DNA from: Microbulbifer flavimaris
GTDB lineage: Bacteria; Pseudomonadota; Gammaproteobacteria; Pseudomonadales; Cellvibrionaceae
DNA length: 64,000 nt
NCBI RefSeq assembly: GCF_001641755.2
Contig: NZ_LRFG02000001.1
Span: 930,001 to 994,000 of the forward strand
Reading direction: 5' to 3'
Below, piece after piece: positions 27,511-35,741 of the stretch; the first letter of the stretch is position 1; each line of letters starts with the position of its first letter. Under the pieces are notes generated by a model. That model did not search any database. It was not told the DNA's origin and saw nothing but the letters and a program-made list of their open reading frames with translations. A program made the translations under genes and the position numbers.

Positions 27511-28191
27511 CTACCTCAGCTTTTTTTCAATGTTCTGACGCGAGGCGCGAATGTGCCTGCGCATGAGGATTTCAGCCAGCTCGCCGTCTCCGGCTTCGAT
27601 GGCCTCAATGATGTGACTGTGTTCGTGAAAGGCCCGCTTGGCCCGTGGGCTGGCCATACCCAGCTGGTAGCGGTACATGCGCACCCGGTAATAGAGCCGG
27701 TTGCAGAGTGTATCGATCAGCAGGTCGTTACCGGACGCCTGCACGATGCGGAAGTGGAAGTCGAAATCCCCTTCCGGCTGAAAGTAGGCCCGCCCTGCCT
27801 GCAGTTCTTCCTGCTGTTCATGCCGGGCTAGCATCTGCCGCAGGGCAGCCAGATCCTCTTCGGTTCGCTCCAAGGCCGCCAGCCGGCAGGCCATGCCTTC
27901 CAGCGCCTCGCGGACATCATAGAGCTCCAGCAGGCCCCGCTCGGTGAGATCGACGACACGCGCCCCCACATTGACCCGCCGCTCCAGCAGACCGAGGGAC
28001 TCCAGCCGCATCAGTGCTTCGCGCAGGCTGCCGCGGCTGGCATTGAAACGTCGTGCCAGCTCCGGCTCACTGATCTTGCTGCCAGCGGGAATTTGCCCTT
28101 CGACAATTTCACCCCGCAGGGTCAAAAACAGGCGCTCGGCCAGGCTCAGGCTGGCTTCGGCGATCTCGCTCTGTCCTTCCCTCAGGTCCAT
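27511..28191 (-). CDS. GntR/FCD-family regulator of the methylcitrate operon
   Basis: The protein has 226 residues: an N-terminal winged helix (about 22-85, with ELARRFNASRGSLREALMRLESLG) and a C-terminal FCD ligand domain. It is the first gene of the prp operon, as the GntR gene is in Pseudomonas, and very probably represses or controls prpBC-acnD-prpF in response to a methylcitrate-cycle intermediate. A perfect 14-bp palindrome 20 bases upstream overlaps a predicted -10 element, which fits autoregulation. The effector is not shown by the sequence. Confidence 0.9.
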   Translation of the reverse strand: MDLREGQSEIAEASLSLAERLFLTLRGEIVEGQIPAGSKISEPELARRFNASRGSLREALMRLESLGLLERRVNVGARVVDLTERGLLELYDVREALEGMACRLAALERTEEDLAALRQMLARHEQQEELQAGRAYFQPEGDFDFHFRIVQASGNDLLIDTLCNRLYYRVRMYRYQLGMASPRAKRAFHEHSHIIEAIEAGDGELAEILMRRHIRASRQNIEKKLR

Positions 28192-28210
28192 AGGGTGCTC
28201 TCTACATCAG

Positions 28211-28249
28211 GATTGTCGACAATCTACTGATGAAGAAGGGGTAATGCAA
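28211..28249 (-). promoter_or_regulatory. Predicted prp operon promoter with palindromic GntR operator
   Basis: GATTGTCGACAATC (28211-28224) is a perfect palindrome of the kind bound by FCD-type GntR regulators. On the minus strand TTGCAT (28249-28244), 17 bases, and TAGATT (28226-28221) form a plausible -35/-10 pair; the -10 overlaps the palindrome. The gntR start codon is 20 bases downstream of the palindrome. Confidence 0.65.
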
Positions 28250-28505
28250 GGGCAGGCACCGGATTTACCCTCATACTTTAGCAGCATTGTTGACACATGA
28301 AGGCAAAACTCGACTTAACAAGGCACGGTAGTCTTAAAACGACGTAGCAGGCATAATAGCGCCCGCACGGGCGTCAGCCGTGCCCACCTGCTTTGAACAC
28401 TCTATGCTTTTGATGGGTGACAGACCCGCACCGCGGCGCGGAAAAAGTCCCGCCCCGAGGCGGTTTCCAAAGTTTATGGCTGCCGGTATCCGGACTAATT
28501 GAGTT

Positions 28506-29033
28506 ATGCCGAAGAGTATTATCAGGCGCTGGCTGCCAACTCCCGATCAGGTTCGCGCCAACAAGGGCCTGAGACTTTTCGGTAGCCTGCTCCACGATCC
28601 CAACCTCTTCCACCTAAACAGGCACTCTGTGTCTGCCGCTGTCGCCGTGGGTGTCTTTACCAGCTTCCTGCCCCTGCCGGGCCAGATGGTGATCGCGGCA
28701 TTGCTGGCACTGTGGTTCCGCTGCAATCTGCCGCTGTCCATGATCCTGGTGTGGATCAGCAACCCGGTAACCATGCCGGCGATCTTTTATTCCACCTATA
28801 AGCTGGGCGCCTGGATACTCGGCACACCACCGCTGGACTTCAAGCTGGAGCTGTCGTGGGAGTGGCTGACCGGTGAGGTGGGGAAAATCTGGCTGCCGTT
28901 GTTCTTCGGCTCACTGCTGGCGGGGATCTTCTTTGCGGCGGCATCCTATTTCGCCATGCAGGGGCTCTGGCGCTGGCATGTGGTGAAGCGCTGGAAGATG
29001 CGAATCGCGCAGCGTCGCTCCGCGATCAGCTGA
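28506..29033 (+). CDS. DUF2062 domain membrane protein
   Basis: The protein has 175 residues. It shows the DUF2062 pattern: a basic N-terminus (PKSIIRRWLPTPDQVRANKGLR), the segment NRHSVSAAVAVGVFTSFLPLPGQM, and two or three membrane helices with SNPVTMPAIFY. It is probably an inner-membrane protein of unknown function. A homologous gene lies between lolE and comEC in Pseudomonas; it retains its place next to lolE here. It is convergent with the lol operon. No strong ribosome-binding site precedes ATG 28506. Confidence 0.85.
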   Translation: MPKSIIRRWLPTPDQVRANKGLRLFGSLLHDPNLFHLNRHSVSAAVAVGVFTSFLPLPGQMVIAALLALWFRCNLPLSMILVWISNPVTMPAIFYSTYKLGAWILGTPPLDFKLELSWEWLTGEVGKIWLPLFFGSLLAGIFFAAASYFAMQGLWRWHVVKRWKMRIAQRRSAIS

Positions 29034-29042
29034 CCTCACTAG

Positions 29043-29270
29043 TTACAGCGAGGCCACCAGCCGCACCTCGCGCCCGGGCGCGGCGTACTCGTGGTACCAG
29101 TCATCGAGAAATCTCTGGAGCTCTTCCGCACGCAGATCTGCGGGAAGCTTGAGGCCCAGTTCGGGGCGCGACCGCCCTTCCCCCTTGCGCAATGCCCGCC
29201 AGCCACTGGCCTCCCTGACCAGCAGCAGGGTAAAGCGCCCGTAGATATCAAACTCGAAACGCTCACCCAT
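29043..29270 (-). CDS. Small conserved-looking protein after lolE (75 aa), function unknown
   Basis: ATG 29270 lies 8 bases after the lolE stop codon. The 75-residue product begins MGERFEFDIYGRFTLLLVRE and contains WRALRKGEG and FLDDWYHEYA. It has no membrane segment or signal peptide. I recall similar small proteins (FDVFGR..V..DGWRAF pattern) annotated as a DUF, but could not verify this. Codon use and spacing fit a real last gene of the lolCDE operon. Confidence 0.65.
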   Translation of the reverse strand: MGERFEFDIYGRFTLLLVREASGWRALRKGEGRSRPELGLKLPADLRAEELQRFLDDWYHEYAAPGREVRLVASL

Positions 29271-29278
29271 GCCCTGGC

Positions 29279-30541
29279 CTACTGCTCGTTGCGCAGCGCC
29301 GCTGCCGGCTGCACGCGGCTGGCCTGCAGGGCCGGATAGAGGGTGGCGACCAGGCTGAGCAGGAAACCGGCACCGACCACCAGCGCTACATCGCCCCACT
29401 GAAGCTGGGACGGCAGGTAATCGACCGGGTAAACGTCGGACTTCAGAAACTGGATGCCGAACAGGGACTCGAGTCCCGCCACCAGATCGGTAACGGTCAG
29501 CGCCCCCAGGACTCCCAGGATTCCGCCCACCACGGCGCCGACAAGCCCCACAAGGGCCCCCTGGCTGACAAACGTCAGCAGGATTTCCCGGGTGCTGGCG
29601 CCCATGGTGCGGAGAATGGCGATATCGCTGTGCTTGTCGATCACCACCATCACCAGGGTGGAGACCACGTTGAACGCGGCAATGGCGATAATCAACAGCA
29701 CCAGTAGGCCGACCAGGTTCCGTGACATCTGAATGGCCTGGTACAGGTTGCCGTGGGTGCTGCTCCAGTCGTTGCCAAAGAAATTCTGCGCCGGCAATTC
29801 ATTCACCAGATCCCGCAGCACAAAGTAGGATCCGAGCATATCGTGCAGCCGCAACTGCACACCGGCACCTGAGCCCCCGCCCGCCAGATACTGCGCCCGG
29901 GACCAGTCCACCAGTGCCAGGGAGTGATCCAGCGCAGTGCCGGAATGGAAAATGTCCACCACGCGAAAACCGGAGATTCGTGCCGCCCGGCGCGCGCCGT
30001 CTCCGCCATCACTGCTGGGCACAATCAGCGAGACGTATTCACCCGCGGTGACCTTCAGTTTTTCCGCGATGCCGCGCCCCAGAATGACCGTGGCCTCATC
30101 GGAAGATTGCAGCGCGGCGAGGCTCTCCGGTTCAAGGAAGCGGCCGATATTGGAGACATCGACAATGGTTTCCGGATTGATGCCCTGCACCAGCAGCGGC
30201 GTCACCTCGCGCCCCTTGCGGGCCAGGGCATTTACCTGCCAGACCTCTGCTGCGGCAACGACCTCGGGATGAGCGGTCAGCTGGTCCCGCAGGCCGGGCC
30301 AGTCGATATCGGCACTGGCGTTGTAGATGGTGGCGTGGGGCATGATGCCGAGAATGCGATCGCGCAGCTCCCGGTCGAAGCCATTCATGACCGACATCAC
30401 CACGATCATGAGCGCCACACCCAGGATCAAACCCACCATGGAAAGGCCGGAAATAAAGGAGACGAGGCCGGCAGAGTCTTCACCTCGCCGCTGGGCACCG
30501 GCGTAGCGCAGGCCGATAAAGGCTGGTAGCGGCTTAAACAT
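29279..30541 (-). CDS. lolE: Lipoprotein-releasing ABC transporter permease LolE
   Basis: The protein has 420 residues. It begins [19 protein letters not shown], with [31 protein letters not shown] following, the first membrane helix and LolC/E signature. A large periplasmic domain (about 50-260) precedes three C-terminal helices. With LolC and LolD it extracts outer-membrane lipoproteins from the inner membrane and passes them to LolA. The start overlaps the lolD stop by 8 bases. It was named LolE, not LolC, by gene order. Confidence 0.92.
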   Translation of the reverse strand: MFKPLPAFIGLRYAGAQRRGEDSAGLVSFISGLSMVGLILGVALMIVVMSVMNGFDRELRDRILGIMPHATIYNASADIDWPGLRDQLTAHPEVVAAAEVWQVNALARKGREVTPLLVQGINPETIVDVSNIGRFLEPESLAALQSSDEATVILGRGIAEKLKVTAGEYVSLIVPSSDGGDGARRAARISGFRVVDIFHSGTALDHSLALVDWSRAQYLAGGGSGAGVQLRLHDMLGSYFVLRDLVNELPAQNFFGNDWSSTHGNLYQAIQMSRNLVGLLVLLIIAIAAFNVVSTLVMVVIDKHSDIAILRTMGASTREILLTFVSQGALVGLVGAVVGGILGVLGALTVTDLVAGLESLFGIQFLKSDVYPVDYLPSQLQWGDVALVVGAGFLLSLVATLYPALQASRVQPAAALRNEQ

Positions 30542-31289
30542 GGTTACCCTGATGCCAGTCGCTCTCCAGCCTGCCATCCACCAGGTGGAGACAACGGTCT
30601 AGTGAGGCCGCAAGGTCCGGGTCGTGGGTAACGATGACGAAGCTGATACCCAGCTCACGGTTCAGTTTGTCCATCAGCCTGTGGATCTCCCCGGCGGTGG
30701 CGCGATCGAGGTTACCGGTGGGTTCATCCATCAGCACACACTCGGGACGGGTGACCAGTGCTCGGGCAATGGCGACCCGCTGACGCTCACCACCGGAGAG
30801 CTGGGCCGGTTTGTGGGTAAGGCGCTCACCGAGGCCGACTGCGCGCAGCATTTCGGCGGCCTCCTCCCTGGCCTCGCGCACCGAATGCTTGCCAATCAAT
30901 AACGGCATGGCGACATTTTCCAGTGCGGAAAACTCACCGAGCAGGTGGTGAAACTGGTAAACAAAACCGAGGCTCCGGTTGCGCAGCCAGCCCCGTTCAT
31001 TGGCATTGAGGCTGGCGAGGTTCTTGCCGGATACCCAGACCTCACCAGATGATGGTGTATCCAATCCGCCGAGCAGGTTGAGGAGTGTCGACTTGCCGGA
31101 ACCGGAGGCGCCGACAATGGCCAGTCGCTCCCCTTTTGCCACCTCCAGCTCGACCCCCCGCAATACGTGCAGGTCCTTGCCACCCTGTCGGTAGTCTTTT
31201 CGCAGCGCGCGACAGGCCAGCACGACTTCGCGCCGGGTCTTCTCCTGGCCCGCGGCTTCGGCGGTTTGCAATTCCACTTGGCTGTTCAT
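30534..31289 (-). CDS. lolD: Lipoprotein-releasing ABC transporter ATPase LolD
   Basis: The protein has 251 residues. Walker [10 protein letters not shown] (60-68), the signature [15 protein letters not shown] and Walker [13 protein letters not shown] are intact. It powers lipoprotein release by LolC/LolE. The N-terminus is about 20 residues longer than E. coli LolD. It lies between lolC and lolE in the minus-strand operon, 43 bases after lolC. Confidence 0.95.
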   Translation of the reverse strand: MNSQVELQTAEAAGQEKTRREVVLACRALRKDYRQGGKDLHVLRGVELEVAKGERLAIVGASGSGKSTLLNLLGGLDTPSSGEVWVSGKNLASLNANERGWLRNRSLGFVYQFHHLLGEFSALENVAMPLLIGKHSVREAREEAAEMLRAVGLGERLTHKPAQLSGGERQRVAIARALVTRPECVLMDEPTGNLDRATAGEIHRLMDKLNRELGISFVIVTHDPDLAASLDRCLHLVDGRLESDWHQGNHV

Positions 31290-31332
31290 CTATTGTTTGA
31301 CTTCCGGGCTATTCGTTGCATTTTCGCGCGAC

Positions 31333-32574
31333 TTATTCGTAGCGCAGTGCTTCGGCGGGCTGGATTTGTGACGCTCTCCACGCCGGGAAAAGTGTCGCCA
31401 GCAGGCTCATCAGAATGGCCGCCGTCAGAACCGTCACAGCATCTGCCGTGCGAAATTCCGACGGTAGGAAACTGACGAAGAAAACCCGCGGATCGAAAAT
31501 TTTCGCCCCCAGCAGGTTTTCCACCCAGGTGACCATGTCCGTCAGATTGAACGCGATCAGTGTGCCCAGCACTGCGCCGGCAACGGCGCCGATAATGCCG
31601 ATGGCACTGCCCTGGACCACAAAAACCGACATGATCTGTCGGGAGGTCAGGCCCAAGGTGCGGAGCACCGCGATATCCGAACGCTTGTCTGCCACCATGA
31701 GCACCAGCGCGGAAACAATATTGAAAGCAGCCACGGCGACGATAATCATCAGCATCAAGGTGACAACGGTCTTCTCCATTTTAACCGCCTGGAACAGGCT
31801 GCCTTGGGACTGACTCCAGTCCTCGCCGGAAAATTCTTCTCCCAGATCTGCGGCATAAGCCGGCACCCGGCCCAGCGCATTGTTCATGTCATCAAACCGC
31901 AGCTGCAAGCCCTGCACCTTTCCGGGCATGCGCAGCAGGCGCGCTGCATCTTCAATATTGACGAGCGCGACTCCCTGATCCACCTGGGCGCCGACGGAAA
32001 AGATACCGGCTACGGTAAAGCGTTTGGTTCGGGGGAAGATGCCCGCCGGGGTCACAACCACTTCGGGCAGGGTCAGGACAACACTGTCACCGACGATGGC
32101 GTTGAGTTGCCGGGCGAGGATCCGGCCGAGGACGATGTTGTAGCTGCGCGGCTGCAGGTTGTCGAGAGAACCGCTGACCATATGCTCACCGACGGTGGAC
32201 ACGTCACGAAGAGCCGATGGATCCACCCCCTGGAATTCCACCCCGTGACTGGTGCCACCCGCGCCCAGCAGCGCAAACCCGTTTACGAATGGGCTCGCTG
32301 CTTCAACGTGGGGCTTCTGTTGCAGGGACTCGGCAATTCCCTGCCAATCTTCCAGCCCCCCCTGCCGCTCAACAAAGCCGTGAGGCACCACACTGAGAAT
32401 TCGGGTTTTCAGCTCGCGATCGAATCCGTTCATCACTGAGGTGACCACGATCAGCGCCATCACACCCAGGGCCATTCCCAGCAAGGAGAAGCCGTTGATA
32501 AAGGAAATGAACTGCTGGCGACGGCGTGCCGCCACATACCGCAGCCCAATATAGAGGGGGACAGGTTTTAACAT
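31333..32574 (-). CDS. lolC: Lipoprotein-releasing ABC transporter permease LolC
   Basis: The protein has 413 residues, starting MLKPVPLYIGLRYVAARRR, then FISFINGFSLLGMALGVMALIVV (first helix). A periplasmic domain (about 50-250) is followed by three helices ending AWRASQIQPAEALRYE. It is paralogous to LolE at 29279-30541. It is the first gene of lolC-lolD-lolE. Confidence 0.92.
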   Translation of the reverse strand: MLKPVPLYIGLRYVAARRRQQFISFINGFSLLGMALGVMALIVVTSVMNGFDRELKTRILSVVPHGFVERQGGLEDWQGIAESLQQKPHVEAASPFVNGFALLGAGGTSHGVEFQGVDPSALRDVSTVGEHMVSGSLDNLQPRSYNIVLGRILARQLNAIVGDSVVLTLPEVVVTPAGIFPRTKRFTVAGIFSVGAQVDQGVALVNIEDAARLLRMPGKVQGLQLRFDDMNNALGRVPAYAADLGEEFSGEDWSQSQGSLFQAVKMEKTVVTLMLMIIVAVAAFNIVSALVLMVADKRSDIAVLRTLGLTSRQIMSVFVVQGSAIGIIGAVAGAVLGTLIAFNLTDMVTWVENLLGAKIFDPRVFFVSFLPSEFRTADAVTVLTAAILMSLLATLFPAWRASQIQPAEALRYE

Positions 32575-32658
32575 AGAGGCGATTTAAGCGGAAAAACGCC
32601 AATAAATCCAAGCATTTGGGCACATTCCTGTGGGGCGACAGAGATTGGGCCGCAAAAC

Positions 32659-34290
32659 TCAGCGGGGGTTCCGTTCAAGGAGTTTCTGCCGTACCCGCTC
32701 CAGTGCTGCCTCGTTCCAACCCTGCGGCTCTGTCAGCGCCAGCCAGGCATCGAGGTAATCCGCCGGTGCGTAGCTGTGGCCAAAGCCGTCCGGTGCAATA
32801 CCCGCATGCATATCCGCTGCGAGCTGCAGCATGGTGACAACCGGGTACCACTGCAGATCCGGGGAGACATCGGGGCCGCGGGGCTTTTCCATCCACGCGG
32901 GCGCGCGGAGCGCAGCCTCCGGTTCAAAAAAGACAATAGGGTCACTGGCGTGCTGGAGATAGGCGATACGGAAGTTGCCCCATGGCACCCTGCCCTCCTC
33001 ATAACCCCCATCCTGGTTGCCGAAGCGAATCACGGCGCCACCGCGAAACTCCGGCAACCAGGCCGGTGAACCCGGATCCCGGTCCTTTGTGACTGCCCGC
33101 CAGGTGTCGCTGCGAAATGGCGGGCCGGTCCACAGCGCGCCATGAAAAGGATCATCGATGATGTCGTAGAGGTCGAAGGAGCGATCCGAGTTGAGGGCGC
33201 CGAGGCTCAAGCCAAACAGGTAAAGCCGGGGACGGGAATCCGCCGGCAGCTGGCGCCAGTAACCGTAAATCTCCTGGAAGAGCGCCTTTGCCGTCTCCAC
33301 GCCGTACGCTCCCTCGGTCATCAGCGCGATGGGGCTGGGCAGGTAAGAATACTGGGCCGCCACACTGGCAATATCGCCGCGGTGCAGGAATTCCACCGAG
33401 TTGATGCCGCCCGGGTCTACCCAGCCGGTCCCCGTCGGCGTAATCAATATCAGCACCGAGCGCTCGAAGCCGCCGACTCTTTTCAGCTCCTCGAGGGCCA
33501 GCCTGGCGCGCTCTTCCGGAGTTTCAGCGGCATTGAGACCCACATAGACACGAATTGGCTCCTGCGCCTCCCCCGCGACCTCACCAATATCAGCCGCGGT
33601 GGGGCCGAGCGCCAGGTAGCGCCGCCCCTGGTGCCCCATATCCTGCCACCGCACCAGCGATCCGGGACCGCCGGCCTTGTCGGGCTCTTTGGGCGCGGGC
33701 AGGTCTGGCTCGAGCCGGGCATCCAGCTTCTTGTAGACACTATCCGTCGCGTGCAGCCCAGAGGAAAGCAGCACATCATCAGTGACGGCCCAGAACAGGA
33801 CAACCGCCGCCAGCAGCCCGAGGAAGATGGAGATGCGCTGGGGGACTCGCCCTGCAAGCTTGCGGGAAAACAAACGGAAAGTACGCAGGAACAGCCGGGA
33901 GAGCCCGAGCACCACCAGAAAGACCAGGGCACCGAGGAATGTGATGGTCAGTGGCCGCACCCCGCTGACCGGCTCCATTCCCATCAGGGCCCGAACAGAG
34001 TTCTGCCAGCCTGTGGCCTGCCAGAGAAAGCCCAGCACCAGTAGCGCACAGAAGGCTACCGCCAGCCAGTGCAGCAACCGGCGAGTCCTGCCTGCGGGGC
34101 TGGGTAACTCAAGGGCACTCCAGAACCAGGAAAAGAAAACACCGACGCCATAGCCCGCAGCGAAGGAAAACCCTGAAATGGCCCCCTGGACCATATCGGT
34201 GCGGGGAATCAGCGATGGGGTCAGGGAAAACGCAAAAAAACTCGCCCCGAAGAGCAAGCCCAGTGTGGATAGAGAGAGTCCGCTTCGCAT
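32659..34290 (-). CDS. Membrane-anchored alpha/beta-hydrolase family protein (Abhydrolase_9 type)
   Basis: The protein has 543 residues. Four or so membrane helices occupy about residues 1-180. The C-terminal domain contains ILITPTGTGWVDPGGINSVEFLHRGD and LYLFGLSLGALNSDRSF, where GLSLG is the nucleophile elbow. This arrangement matches the Abhydrolase_9/Abhydrolase_9_N (DUF2319) proteins, whose substrate is unknown. The ATG at 34290 follows a modest GGGCGGCAGGG stretch. It is upstream of lolC, with an 84-base gap, and may share its transcript. Confidence 0.85.
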   Translation of the reverse strand: MRSGLSLSTLGLLFGASFFAFSLTPSLIPRTDMVQGAISGFSFAAGYGVGVFFSWFWSALELPSPAGRTRRLLHWLAVAFCALLVLGFLWQATGWQNSVRALMGMEPVSGVRPLTITFLGALVFLVVLGLSRLFLRTFRLFSRKLAGRVPQRISIFLGLLAAVVLFWAVTDDVLLSSGLHATDSVYKKLDARLEPDLPAPKEPDKAGGPGSLVRWQDMGHQGRRYLALGPTAADIGEVAGEAQEPIRVYVGLNAAETPEERARLALEELKRVGGFERSVLILITPTGTGWVDPGGINSVEFLHRGDIASVAAQYSYLPSPIALMTEGAYGVETAKALFQEIYGYWRQLPADSRPRLYLFGLSLGALNSDRSFDLYDIIDDPFHGALWTGPPFRSDTWRAVTKDRDPGSPAWLPEFRGGAVIRFGNQDGGYEEGRVPWGNFRIAYLQHASDPIVFFEPEAALRAPAWMEKPRGPDVSPDLQWYPVVTMLQLAADMHAGIAPDGFGHSYAPADYLDAWLALTEPQGWNEAALERVRQKLLERNPR

Positions 34291-34463
34291 CCCTGCCGCC
34301 CTGGTCCGTATTCACCTGCCTTGAGTATAGAGACCCTCGGCTACAAGCCCGCCCGCAGCCGTTACGCTCTTCAGGAAAAACGTGATACATTCCAGACCTT
34401 CAGGCGCCACATCTGCTTTAATGGCGGCCGCTTTGAGAAAAAAGAAATCCCGGAGAGGAACCC

Positions 34464-34760
34464 ATGCTGAAGTCCACCTTTCATCTGCTGGCCCCCGCTG
34501 CCCTCGCCGCCCTGCTGGCCGGCGCCAGTGCCGTTTCCGCAGAGGAAGTTGAAATCCCCGTGGGCGCCCAGGGCAAAGAAACGTATGTCGAGGATATGCG
34601 CGGTCTCAAAAAAGATGAGGTAAACGCCCGCCTGGGAGAACCGCTCGGCATCCAGGGCCCGGTGGGAGACCCGGCCATTACCCGCTGGGAATACCAGGAC
34701 TTTTACGTGTATTTCGAGTGGGACACGGTGCTTCACACCGTTCGCAAGCCCCAGGGCTGA
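34464..34760 (+). CDS. Small periplasmic protein, SmpA/BamE-like fold suspected
   Basis: The protein has 98 residues. ATG 34464 has an excellent GGAGAGGA site. The signal peptide ends at VSA-E. The mature part has the order LKKDEVNARLGEPL followed by ITRWEYQDFYVYFEWDTV, the helix-then-strand layout of SmpA/OmlA-like proteins that sense or bind partners in the periplasm. There is no lipobox. Assignment to that fold is inference; function unknown. It is divergent from the hydrolase gene at 32659-34290. Confidence 0.75.
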   Translation: MLKSTFHLLAPAALAALLAGASAVSAEEVEIPVGAQGKETYVEDMRGLKKDEVNARLGEPLGIQGPVGDPAITRWEYQDFYVYFEWDTVLHTVRKPQG

Positions 34761-34785
34761 TCGTCGCAAAGACTCAGCCCGATCC

Positions 34786-34809
34786 GCACCGCCTGCCCTC
34801 AGGCGGTGC
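34786..34809. terminator. Hairpin downstream of the small periplasmic protein gene
   Basis: GCACCGCCTG and CAGGCGGTGC form a perfect 10-bp stem with a 4-nt loop, 25 bases after the stop codon at 34760. No T-run follows, so terminator function is only probable. Confidence 0.5.
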
Positions 34810-34893
34810 AAAGGCAGCCGAAACTGGTTAACAACGTTGCTCGAACTCGTCTCAGTGCCCTGCTGACCCTGCCAGCAACCGTGGGCCCTCCCG

Positions 34894-35607
34894 TCAGTGC
34901 CCGCCGCAGATCTCACGAAAACCCGCCGCCATAAACGGAATCATCCGGTCGTAAGCGGATTTGAAATCGTGTGACTGGCAGGCGTTCTCGGACAGGATGT
35001 CGATGCGACCGGTATCGGCGAAGGTCAGGGAGAGCGCACCGGAGAGGTTGTGGTAGCACCAGAAGATATCCCTCGCCGGCGCCTCGGGGAAACAGCGCTG
35101 CATGGCAGCGGTAAATTCCCGCACCAGCTTGTCGAAGTGCTTGCCGATCATTTTCTTGCCCCAGACCGGGGAATTATTCACGTAGGCAATCAGTGCGCAG
35201 TAGTTGCGCCAGCCTCGATCCTCACTCTCCTGCGCAATCTCCAGTGGCCTCAGGAATGCCTCGATCACTCTCTCGATCGACGGGGGATTCGGAGCCGATT
35301 CAGCCTCCGCGCTGCGCAATGCATCCAGGCGTGCACGGTTGAGGATCTCGCCGCGCCTTTTCAGTACCGCGTCGAAGAGCTGCAACTTGGGGCCGAAGTA
35401 ATAACTGGTGAGTGCCACGTCGACGCCCGCCAGCTTGGCGATTTGCCGCAGTGTGACACCGTCAAAGCCGGATGTGGCGAACAGCTCTTCGGCCGCATCG
35501 AGAATCCTCTCGCGCCGCTCCTGGCTTTTCGGTGAAGCCTCCCCGGCTTTCCCTTGTGTGGTTTCAGCGTCTTTGCGCGAACTGAAATCCTCTGCGACTT
35601 CCGCCAT
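34894..35607 (-). CDS. TetR-family transcriptional regulator of the adjacent uptake/catabolic cluster
   Basis: The protein has 237 residues. The TetR helix-turn-helix is at about 28-75 (ILDAAEELFATSGFDGVTLRQIAKLAGV, split: ILDAAEELFATSGFDG then VTLRQIAKLAGV), followed by SYYFGPKLQLFDAV and a CerR/AcrR-like ligand domain. ATG 35607 is used; a GTG at 35658 is in frame but abuts the operator. It is divergent from a symporter gene. The 134-base gap holds a 16-bp inverted repeat (TTCAACAAGCGTTGAA), and three related sites precede the TonB-receptor gene, so it probably represses both and itself. The inducer is unknown. Confidence 0.88.
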   Translation of the reverse strand: MAEVAEDFSSRKDAETTQGKAGEASPKSQERRERILDAAEELFATSGFDGVTLRQIAKLAGVDVALTSYYFGPKLQLFDAVLKRRGEILNRARLDALRSAEAESAPNPPSIERVIEAFLRPLEIAQESEDRGWRNYCALIAYVNNSPVWGKKMIGKHFDKLVREFTAAMQRCFPEAPARDIFWCYHNLSGALSLTFADTGRIDILSENACQSHDFKSAYDRMIPFMAAGFREICGGH

Positions 35608-35651
35608 CGATATGCCCACTGATAAAACAGTCCCCAAGAATACTTCAGCCC

Positions 35652-35680
35652 TTGACACTTCAACAAGCGTTGAATCTAAT
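35652..35680 (+). promoter_or_regulatory. Symporter promoter with TetR operator filling the -35/-10 spacer
   Basis: TTGACA (35652-35657) and TCTAAT (35675-35680) are separated by exactly 17 bases. The 16-bp operator TTCAACAAGCGTTGAA (35659-35674) occupies that spacer. The other strand carries TATTCT with an upstream TTGTTG for the tetR gene, overlapping the same site. Confidence 0.7.
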
Positions 35681-35741
35681 CATCGGAACGCCCCCGCAAT
35701 AGCGGACTAGCAATCAACCATAACGATAAATGGGGTGTGCG

